From Thermoleophilia bacterium (lineage in GTDB: Bacteria > Actinomycetota > Thermoleophilia > Gaiellales > SKUG01), in the NCBI GenBank assembly GCA_025964555.1, contig JAOPYQ010000020.1:28365-92364 (forward strand): 64,000 nt of DNA, written 5' to 3'. The notes beneath the pieces were generated by a model. It worked only from the letters and a program-made list of their open reading frames with translations. It was not told the origin of the DNA and did not search any database. Of this stretch, positions 51,175 to 58,191 are shown piece by piece (the stretch's first letter is position 1; every line of letters starts with the position of its first letter). The translations under genes and the position numbers were made by a program.

Positions 51175-53985
51175 TTGTCCGGACGCATCGAAGCAGGCAT
51201 GCGCCTGCTCACCGTCGCTGACCAGTCGCTGGGCGCCGTTCGCGAGAACGTCGACACGTTCATCACCGTGCTGCGCACGGAGAAGGACCCGGCTGCGAAG
51301 AGCGCGCAGGGGCTCGCGGCACTGACCGCGGCGCTCGAGAACGCCAAGCAGGGTGTCGCGGCCGTGACTGCCGCTCGCACCGGCGTGAACGGCACCGAAG
51401 GAGCGGCAGCCTCGCTCGCGGTGCTCGACGACACGCGCACGGCGATCGACGAGCTGCACGCCAACTTCACGACCCTCATGTCGAGCAAGAACGGCGGCCA
51501 GCAGGCGAAGGTCAACCCGCTCGGGCTGCAGACGCAGGTCGAGGAGGTGCGCGGACGCATCGGCGTTGCACGCGACAGCCTCAAGTCGGCGGAAGGCTCC
51601 CAGGACGTCGCGAAGGAAGGCGTCTTCAAGGAGATCGCCGGCGAGACCAAGCCGGTCAAGCCCGAGACGATCACCGACGAGCACGTCGACATCGTCACCA
51701 AGAAGGCAGCCGAACTCCCGACGAGCGTCGGGAAGATGCCGACGCTGGAGAAGGTCGGCGTCGACATGATCGCCGCGGCGCGCGCGGGCAAGTACGACAA
51801 CCTGGTCGGACGTGAGCAGGAAGTCGACCAGATGCTCACGATCCTGCAGCGCAAGCGCAAGGCGAACCCGATCCTGCTCGGAGATCCGGGCGTCGGCAAG
51901 ACGCAGCTCGTGGAGGGCCTCGCACTGCGCGTGGCGAACCGCGAGGTGCCGGAGAACATGCGCGACCTCAAGCTCTGGTCGATCGACGCTGCCTCGCTCA
52001 AGGCGGCGGCCGGTGCCGAGCAGGGCGCGATGGAGAAGCTCGTCAAGTCGATCGTCGACGAGGTGGCGGCCGAGCGCGCGAAGGGCGAGAAGGTCGCGCT
52101 GTTCATCGACGAGCTGCACACGCTCATGAACGCGGGCGACACGTCGCAGCAGCTCAAGCCGGCGCTCGCGCGCGGCGACATCAGCATGATCGGCGCGACG
52201 ACCTGGGAGGAGTTCGACAAGTTCATCTCCAAGGACGGCGCGCTGGTGCGACGCGTGGCCCCGATCTCCGTGGAGGAGCTCACCAAGCCGCAGGTGCTCG
52301 ACGTGCTGCGTTCCGTGCAGGAGGGCCTGTCACGCCACCACGGGGTGGTCGCCTACGACAGCGCGATCAGCGAGGTGCAGAAGCTCTCGATGCGCTACGT
52401 GCGTGACCGCAAGCAGCCGGATCCGTCGATCGAGCTGCTCGACCACGCGCTCAGCCGCGTCGCGAAGTCCTGGAACGGTGGCGCGCCCGCGGGCTACCTG
52501 GAGCTGGCGAACGAGGTGGGTCGCCTCAAGGCGACGATCCCGTCGCTCGAGCGGCAGGTCGTCATCGGCGACACGCGCGCGGCCGGCCAGCTGGTGGGCA
52601 TGCAGGAGCGCCTGGCGGAGATCGAGCCGAAGGTCGCCAACATGACCACGCAGCTCGAGCGCGAACGAGACGTGCTCGGCACGCGCCACGACCTGGTGAC
52701 GTCGTACCTCAAGCACATGGACGAGGGCCAGACCGACGAGGCCGCGGCGCTCATGCCGCAGATCTCGGACGCCAACGCGGCGGTCCGGGCGATGCGCGAG
52801 GAGTTCCCGGAGCGACTGCTCACCGACATGCTCGACGAGGAAGCGGTGCGCGAGGCGGCGAGCAACCTCTACGGTCGCACGATCAGTGCGGGTGGCGCGG
52901 ACGACGCGAAGAAGCTGCTCGCGCTCGGCGACACGCTCGCCGGCAAGGTGATCGGCCAGCGCGAGGCGACCGACATGGTGGCCAAGGCGATGAAGCGGGC
53001 GCAGAGCGGCATGAAGCGCCCGAACGCCCCGGCTGGCGCGTTCCTGTTCAACGGTCCGACCGGTGTCGGCAAGACGGAGACGATCCGCGTCACGGCCGAC
53101 GTGATGACGGGCGACCCCAAGAACATGGTCCGCATCGACATGGGCGAGTACAGCGAGCCGCACTCGATCTCGAAGCTGTTCGGTTCGCCTCCCGGCTACG
53201 TGGGCTACGACGATGCTCCGGCGCTCGCCGCGCTCATCAAGAACCCCGAGGCGCACCTGCTCTTCGACGAGGTCGAGAAGGCGCATCCGACCATCTTCCA
53301 GAAGCTGCTGCCGCTGTTCGAGGAAGGCCGCGCGACGCTCGGCGACGGACAGGCGATCGATGCGACGGGCGCGACGCTCTACATGACGTCGAACCTGGCG
53401 GACGACCAGATCCGCCAGTACTTCAGCCCCGAGTTCCTCAACCGGCTGAGCGGCGTGATCAAGTTCAACCACCTCGACAAGACGAACGTGACGCAGATCC
53501 TCGACGACCTGCTGCTGCCCAAGACGCTCAGCCTGGCTGCGGAGAACGGCCTGGCGATCGAGCTCACCGACGCGGCGAAGGCACGGGTCGTGGACTACGG
53601 CTTCGACTCGGCGATGGGTGCACGCCCGCTGCAGCGATCGCTCGACAACCACGTCGCGGACCCGGCGAGCGACATGATCCTCGAGATGCGGGCGGCGGGC
53701 AAGGTGCTCGATCCGGCAACGCCGCAGAAGGCGATCCTGGACGTCGACCCGAACGGCACCGGCTTCATCATGAAGTCCGACGACGGCGCGGTGAGCATCT
53801 CGGTCGAGGCACGCACGGCAGAGGAGCACGCTCCCGGCGCGGCGAGGGCCACGCACGACGCACCGGCGGCGAAGCCGGTGGATGGAGCGAACGAGGATCT
53901 CGAGTGGAGCCTGGGTGACGACGCGTCCGGCGCCGTCCATCCGCCGGCACCAGAAGCGGCACCGATCCGCGCAGGAGGCGAATGA
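51175..53985 (+). CDS. ClpA/ClpB-like double AAA+ ATPase with novel N-domain
   Basis: A 936-residue Hsp100-type unfoldase. Residues 1-205 are a helical domain unlike the usual Clp N-domain. NBD1 has GDPGVGKTQLVEGLA at about 236 and LFIDELHTLM at about 308. A middle region with helices (LERQVVIGDTRAAGQLVGMQ) follows, then NBD2 with FNGPTGVGKTETIRVTAD at about 627, LLFDEVEKAHPTIFQKLLPL at about 695 and FSPEFLNRLSGVIKFNHL. Its tail contains NEDLEWSLGDD, echoing the giant proteins' DALEW ending. TTG 51175 is the likely start (AGGGGA seven bases upstream); ATG 51199 is the alternative. It overlaps the next gene as ATGA. Confidence 0.88.
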   Translation: MSGRIEAGMRLLTVADQSLGAVRENVDTFITVLRTEKDPAAKSAQGLAALTAALENAKQGVAAVTAARTGVNGTEGAAASLAVLDDTRTAIDELHANFTTLMSSKNGGQQAKVNPLGLQTQVEEVRGRIGVARDSLKSAEGSQDVAKEGVFKEIAGETKPVKPETITDEHVDIVTKKAAELPTSVGKMPTLEKVGVDMIAAARAGKYDNLVGREQEVDQMLTILQRKRKANPILLGDPGVGKTQLVEGLALRVANREVPENMRDLKLWSIDAASLKAAAGAEQGAMEKLVKSIVDEVAAERAKGEKVALFIDELHTLMNAGDTSQQLKPALARGDISMIGATTWEEFDKFISKDGALVRRVAPISVEELTKPQVLDVLRSVQEGLSRHHGVVAYDSAISEVQKLSMRYVRDRKQPDPSIELLDHALSRVAKSWNGGAPAGYLELANEVGRLKATIPSLERQVVIGDTRAAGQLVGMQERLAEIEPKVANMTTQLERERDVLGTRHDLVTSYLKHMDEGQTDEAAALMPQISDANAAVRAMREEFPERLLTDMLDEEAVREAASNLYGRTISAGGADDAKKLLALGDTLAGKVIGQREATDMVAKAMKRAQSGMKRPNAPAGAFLFNGPTGVGKTETIRVTADVMTGDPKNMVRIDMGEYSEPHSISKLFGSPPGYVGYDDAPALAALIKNPEAHLLFDEVEKAHPTIFQKLLPLFEEGRATLGDGQAIDATGATLYMTSNLADDQIRQYFSPEFLNRLSGVIKFNHLDKTNVTQILDDLLLPKTLSLAAENGLAIELTDAAKARVVDYGFDSAMGARPLQRSLDNHVADPASDMILEMRAAGKVLDPATPQKAILDVDPNGTGFIMKSDDGAVSISVEARTAEEHAPGAARATHDAPAAKPVDGANEDLEWSLGDDASGAVHPPAPEAAPIRAGGE

Positions 53986-54533
53986 CGATGACTGGTATCT
54001 CTGACTACGGGCGCATCGTCGCCGAGCAGGTCGTCAGCTCCGCCTCGAGCTTCGGGGACGGGCTCGCGTCGAGCATCGCCAAGCAGGGCGCAGGCGGATG
54101 GTCGCCGGGCCCGTTGTGGGACAACGCGATCCTCGCGATGCGCACACAGGGTGGCAGCCTCGCGCAGAACCTCGAGAACCTGAAGATGTTCGGGCCCGAG
54201 GTGCTCGAGGGACTGTCGCCGGCGCTACGAGCGCAGCTCGACGACCAACTCAAGGCGGTCAAGAAGATCCTCGACGAGATCCACACGGATCGCGGCGGCG
54301 ACTTCGCGGAGCTGCTCAAGGGCTTCCAGTCCTACGGCGACCAGGTCTCCAACGAGATCAAGGGTCTGCTGGCGAAGGCGGACGAGGCGCAGGCCACGGC
54401 GGCTCGCACGAGCATCGAGGGTTCGCAGACGCTCGGCTGGGACCTCGTCGAGGACGCCGGCAAGGAGACCGTCAAGGTCACCGAGCAGGCGGGCCAGAAC
54501 GTCGCCACGAAGGCTGCCGGCAGCCGCGGCTGA
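53982..54533 (+). CDS. Helical partner protein of the AAA+ ATPase
   Basis: A 183-residue protein coupled to the AAA+ gene by ATGA. Segments: YGRIVAEQVVSSASSFGDGL, ILAMRTQGGSLAQNLENLKM, LEGLSPALRAQLDDQLKAVK, and a Glu/Ala-rich C-terminal helix (AQATAARTSIEGSQTLGWDL). It resembles the first 120 residues of the FAD protein downstream (ILAMR-x-GTL, LTPELREQMQVAV), so it defines a small domain family. No membrane segment. Probably an adaptor or substrate of the ATPase. Confidence 0.65.
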   Translation: MTMTGISDYGRIVAEQVVSSASSFGDGLASSIAKQGAGGWSPGPLWDNAILAMRTQGGSLAQNLENLKMFGPEVLEGLSPALRAQLDDQLKAVKKILDEIHTDRGGDFAELLKGFQSYGDQVSNEIKGLLAKADEAQATAARTSIEGSQTLGWDLVEDAGKETVKVTEQAGQNVATKAAGSRG

Positions 54534-54597
54534 GGAACGTCGCAGATGTGACGGCCTCGGGATGGCCGGAACGCGTGGATCGGCGCCGTCGCGTGCT

Positions 54598-54630
54598 GCA
54601 ACGGTGGGTCCGCAACCCTCGATAGACAGG
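54598..54630 (+). promoter_or_regulatory. Shared promoter motif, FAD-protein gene
   Basis: GCAAC, 18 bases, GATAGA, then CAGGTGAGCG. It lies 49 bases before the GTG at 54679 and gives the best match to the consensus. Confidence 0.7.
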
Positions 54631-54678
54631 TGAGCGGGAAACCGGAGTGGTTTCGCGCGTCAACGGTCCGGGGGGCCC

Positions 54679-56181
54679 GTGGGGATCAACCTCATCAGGG
54701 ATATCGTGCTGCAGCGATTCGCCGAGTCGGCGAAGCGCATGGCCGTGGGCGCGGAAACCCTGGTCGCCACCTATGGCGACGAGGCACTGGACGGGCGCCA
54801 GGCGTTCCAGGCGGACATCCTCGCGATGCGCTGCGAACTGGGCACGCTTTCGGAGTCGTACAAGCATGTCCTTCGCGACGCGCCCGATGCGGTCGCGGCG
54901 CTCACGCCCGAACTTCGCGAGCAGATGCAGGTCGCGGTGCGGGCCGCCGAAGCGGCGAGTGATACGTGGCACGAGCATCGCGGCGCGTCGAGCGTGGCAC
55001 CGTTCGCTGCGCTCGCCGACGCGGCCACCGGCGTGGCGGAGATCGTGTCGAGCGGCGCGGCGTTCGCGCGGCCGGTGCGCGTGGTGGTGGGCGGCGAGGG
55101 GCCGGCAGGGCTGGCGACAGCGAACCTGCTGCGTGAGTCGGGGGCCGACGTGCAGCTCATGGCGCCGGTGGGCCAGGCCAGGAACGGCAGCGTGATGATC
55201 GATCGTCGCGGCTGGGGTGTGCTCGAGCGCGCGGGTGGCGCGAAGGTCGTGGCAGAGGCGCCGGTGGACCACACCGGCAATTTCAAGATGGCGTCGCTGC
55301 CATGGCTCGAACGCGAGTTGGGGACGCGTGCCAAAGAACTTGGTATCCGGCGCCAACCATTCGCGGTGGCGGACGTCGAACAGCTCGACGACGGCGTGCG
55401 CGTGCACGTCGCCGATCCGCGCGCGGGTGGGGGCGTCACGACGATCGACGCGGACTGGTACATCGACGCGACGGGCGGATCGTCGCCGATCTCGAAGAGC
55501 AATACGTTCGGACGGGAGCTGTTCGAGGGATCGTATGGGGCGCTGCCGAGCGAGCGAACATTCATCGCGGCGAGCGCGAAGGCGGTCGAGGGTCGCGGGC
55601 TCGGGTGGACCGCGAAGGACGGCACGTTCGCGATCAACGACGTGCGCGAAGGTGTGCTGACGGCGTATCGGGGACTGGACGAGGTCGACAAGGGCATGAC
55701 GGTGACGGCCGAGCAGGCGACCCAGCTGCTCAGGACGCTCGAGGTGGATCCGTCCACGATGATCGGCACGCCGTGGTCGTTCACCGCGCAGCAGACGCTC
55801 GCGCGGTCGGCGGGGCAGGGCCGCGTGCTCATCGTGGGCGATGGTGCCGGCACCGTGATGCCCGTGCAGCAGGCCGGCGTGTTCCTCGCGCTCACCGACG
55901 CGGAGCGCGCCGCGAAGACGGTGATCGGCGCACGGAACGCGACCCGTGAGGCGATCGACGATGCCGTACGCGCGTTCGACGCCGAGTCGCGCCAGGCGAG
56001 CACCGGCGCGGTGGCGGGCCCGGTGCCCGACTCGGGGCACGGCGTGATGCGTGGCGCGGGGCCGCACGGTCTCGAGCAGATCGCGGAAGACGCCGGCGAT
56101 GCCGCCACCGCCGCCACCGAGCAGGCCACGCGCGCCCACGACGAACAGACCCGCATGATGCACCGGGTGTTCTTGGCGTAG
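54679..56181 (+). CDS. FAD-dependent oxidoreductase with an N-terminal AAA+-partner-like domain
   Basis: A 500-residue protein, GTG start. Residues 1-125 (RFAESAKRMAVGAETLVATY, ILAMRCELGTLSESYKHVLR, LTPELREQMQVAVRAAEA) resemble the 53982 protein. From about 130 it is a flavoprotein monooxygenase-like fold: VVVGGEGPAGLATANLLRES (dinucleotide-binding), DADWYIDATGGSSPI, and GRVLIVGDGAGTVMPVQQAG (second FAD motif with GD). The C-terminal 70 residues are Ala/Glu-rich helix. Likely oxidises an unknown substrate in the same complex; the substrate is not predictable. Confidence 0.75.
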   Translation: MGINLIRDIVLQRFAESAKRMAVGAETLVATYGDEALDGRQAFQADILAMRCELGTLSESYKHVLRDAPDAVAALTPELREQMQVAVRAAEAASDTWHEHRGASSVAPFAALADAATGVAEIVSSGAAFARPVRVVVGGEGPAGLATANLLRESGADVQLMAPVGQARNGSVMIDRRGWGVLERAGGAKVVAEAPVDHTGNFKMASLPWLERELGTRAKELGIRRQPFAVADVEQLDDGVRVHVADPRAGGGVTTIDADWYIDATGGSSPISKSNTFGRELFEGSYGALPSERTFIAASAKAVEGRGLGWTAKDGTFAINDVREGVLTAYRGLDEVDKGMTVTAEQATQLLRTLEVDPSTMIGTPWSFTAQQTLARSAGQGRVLIVGDGAGTVMPVQQAGVFLALTDAERAAKTVIGARNATREAIDDAVRAFDAESRQASTGAVAGPVPDSGHGVMRGAGPHGLEQIAEDAGDAATAATEQATRAHDEQTRMMHRVFLA

Positions 56182-56297
56182 CGCGGCTGGTGCGTGGGGT
56201 CCGGTCGTCGCCGCTCGTGCTGAAGCGCCACGTGGACGGAATACGCCTCCGTCGCGGGCTCGGTGTCGCCGCGGCCGCCGATCGTGTGCCTCAGAGC

Positions 56298-56374
56298 AAC
56301 GAAATCGTGACGCACTGCGGCGGCAGCGATCGCGTCATGAAAGCGTTGAATCCTTGGCTACGAAACCGTGACGC
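56298..56374. repeat. Dispersed palindromic element type 1, copy 2 (partial)
   Basis: CGCGTCATGAAAGCGTTGAA and TTGGCTACGAAACCGTGACG form the first half of the element (56331-56374). A further half-site CAACGAAATCGTGACGC at 56298-56314 is inverted to it. The last codons of the AbiEi/DUF559-like gene (stop at 56358) read into this element. Confidence 0.7.
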
Positions 56375-57326
56375 GATGGCTCTTTGAGCTCCACGCTCGT
56401 CGAGTCGCAAGCGTCTTGGCGATGGCGCACACGACTTCATCGACGTGACCCCAGACCCGACGTGCACTGTACCGATCGACCTGCCACCCGAGCCTGATTG
56501 CCGCGGCGTCTCGGCGCGCGTCGTCTTCGCGTTGCCGTCGCATGAGGTGGTGGCCGCCATCACACTCGACGTTCAGTCGCGCATCGATCCAGACGAAGTC
56601 GGGCTCGTCAGACGGAAGCCCCAGCGCGCCGCGTACATTGACCAGGTCAGGCGCGATGCCAGCACGCTGCAGCGCCGCGAGCAGCTGGTCTTCCGCTCGG
56701 CTGCGTGTACCGACTGATCCGATATCGACGAGTCGAAGCGCCTCGCGCAGGTGCTCGACTCCCGGTCTCGGCGTGCAGACGACTGCCGCGCGGAGATCGT
56801 CGACAGCCAGGAGGCGTCGATAGGTTGCCCGATCGATCATCGACGCCAGCTGATGGGGAGTGTGGCTCGAGGCGGCTGAGAGCAGCGCGTGCATGACTGC
56901 AAGGGTCGGTGCACCAGCGACGGCGAGCGCTGGCAAGCCCGAACAGGCTTTCCTGACCTGGTGGAAACGGAATCCTTCGTCCGGAAGCTGTCGTCGTGCC
57001 GAACGGCTCGTGACGTGGATGGTGCCGTCGTGACGGTCCGCGTCCCACACCCCCGCGCGCACGAGCGCGGTGCCATGACTGATGCGCGCTCCAGGTCCCG
57101 CGTGGAGGACGGCTGCGAAACATCGCATCTCGTCGGTCGGTTGGTGCGCCGCCGGCCCGACGTAGTAGGTCCGGTCGAGTGCCCGCGTCATGCGACCATC
57201 GGCAACTCGATCCAAGACGCTTCGCCGGCAAATGTTGTGCTCGCGGAGCGTCGTCGCGTGGATGACGCCAGAGGTCGGAGCAGCAAGCTGCACGATGCGA
57301 GCATCGAGGTTGCGGGCGTACGGCAT
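56358..57326 (-). CDS. AbiEi-like / DUF559 (Vsr-fold) protein
   Basis: A 322-residue protein. N-terminal winged-helix segment as in AbiEi-type antitoxins (GVIHATTLREHNICRRSVLD, RALDRTYYVG), a middle part (ARISHGTALVRAGVWDADRH, LAVMHALLSAASS) and a C-terminal Vsr/DUF559-like nuclease fold (WIDARLNVECDGGHHLMRRQ, then REDDARRDAAAIRLGWQVDR). The last 20 residues look tacked on and lie within the repeat element, so the original 3' end may have been replaced. This family is common and often multicopy in actinobacteria; a defence role is likely but unproven. Confidence 0.7.
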   Translation of the reverse strand: MPYARNLDARIVQLAAPTSGVIHATTLREHNICRRSVLDRVADGRMTRALDRTYYVGPAAHQPTDEMRCFAAVLHAGPGARISHGTALVRAGVWDADRHDGTIHVTSRSARRQLPDEGFRFHQVRKACSGLPALAVAGAPTLAVMHALLSAASSHTPHQLASMIDRATYRRLLAVDDLRAAVVCTPRPGVEHLREALRLVDIGSVGTRSRAEDQLLAALQRAGIAPDLVNVRGALGLPSDEPDFVWIDARLNVECDGGHHLMRRQREDDARRDAAAIRLGWQVDRYSARRVWGHVDEVVCAIAKTLATRRAWSSKSHRVTVS

Positions 57327-57439
57327 ACGGATACCCTGAAGGTTTCGTGGTCTCCAAAAGCGCGCACTTCGTGCCGTTTCAGTGACAGATGAGTCGCATC
57401 ATTCGCACGCCGGAGGCGTGCCGTGCCCAATGTCGAGGT

Positions 57440-57545
57440 CGCGTCATGAGATCGTTGAAATCTTGGCTACGAAACGATGACGCGAGACGAGTTCGCCGAT
57501 CGTGTCCGCGTTTCGTATGTCCACGGACAACGATCTCGTGACGCG
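57440..57545. repeat. Dispersed palindromic element type 1, copy 3 (full length)
   Basis: A 106-base element with near-perfect ends: CGCGTCATGAGATCGTT at the start and AACGATCTCGTGACGCG at the end, 16 of 17 bases complementary. The inner CTACGAAACGATGACGCGAG matches the other copies. It lies 114 bases upstream of the AbiEi/DUF559-like gene, so that gene is bracketed by two copies. Confidence 0.8.
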
Positions 57546-57566
57546 GTTCCACATCGGTGCCAGATG

Positions 57567-57629
57567 AGGCACGGCGCGCTGGCGCGCGCGAAAACGGCTC
57601 GTCACAAGGCACGGCGCGCTGGCGCGCGC
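57567..57629. repeat. Pair of 23-base GC-rich direct repeats
   Basis: AGGCACGGCGCGCTGGCGCG plus CGC occurs at 57567-57589 and again at 57607-57629. Each copy is nearly self-complementary. The rest of the 354-base gap 57327-57680 shows no gene. Confidence 0.65.
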
Positions 57630-57680
57630 AGAGGGGAGGAGCTGGCTCGCGAAGGGGAGGAGCGGCGCGCGGAGCGGAGG

Positions 57681-58103
57681 TCAGATGACCTTGAAGGCGG
57701 CGAGCATGTTCAGGTTGTCGCGGATCGATCCGACGACGCCGTAGTCCGGGTGGTACTCGGTGCCGACGAGCACGGTGGGTTCGACGATGCCGGCCATGCG
57801 ACCGAGCTCCTGGTCGATCGAGTTGCGCACGTTGGCGAGCACGGAGGTGATGCGCACGTCCTGCGCGGTCACGTCGGCGAGGCCTGACTTGATCGCCGCG
57901 AGCGGACCCTTGACGATCGGGCTCGCGTACACGCGCTGATCGTCGAGCAGCTGGCGACCGATCTGCAGCTGGCGCGCCTTGGGCATGCTGGAGACCAGGG
58001 TGTCGAGCACCTCGACATCCGCGAGCGAGAGCGAACGCTTGGCTGCGTCGCCTGCTGCGTGGGCCGCTGTGGACGCGGCTGCTCCGACCATCTCGGCATT
58101 CAT
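57681..58103 (-). CDS. Small protein carrying the giant-protein tail motif
   Basis: A 140-residue helical protein (ADVEVLDTLVSSMPKARQLQ, VTAQDVRITSVLANVRNSID). The end, GTEYHPDYGVVGSIRDNLNM, matches the C-terminal domain motif of the giant proteins (GYSTHPDYAQVGRIQANVEL in giant 3), so it appears to be a stand-alone tail domain lacking the LTW ending. ATG 58103 follows GGGGGAGC by eight bases. It has a shared-type promoter at 58150-58178. Confidence 0.65.
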   Translation of the reverse strand: MNAEMVGAAASTAAHAAGDAAKRSLSLADVEVLDTLVSSMPKARQLQIGRQLLDDQRVYASPIVKGPLAAIKSGLADVTAQDVRITSVLANVRNSIDQELGRMAGIVEPTVLVGTEYHPDYGVVGSIRDNLNMLAAFKVI

Positions 58104-58149
58104 CGTGGTGCTCCCCCTGTGCGCGCGACGCGCGTCGTTCCCCTACCGA

Positions 58150-58178
58150 ATTATCGAGACCAGCTCCGGGGATGTCTC
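58150..58178 (-). promoter_or_regulatory. Shared promoter motif, 58103 gene
   Basis: On the minus strand: GAGAC, 18 bases, GATAAT, then TCGGTAGGGG. The -35 part is the weakest of the set, while the -10 part is good. Confidence 0.55.
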
Positions 58179-58191
58179 ACCCGCGCGACCA

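Noticed and set aside
51175..53985. Type VI secretion ClpV
   Set aside because: No TssB/TssC sheath, baseplate or tube genes are nearby, and the N-domain does not look like ClpV.
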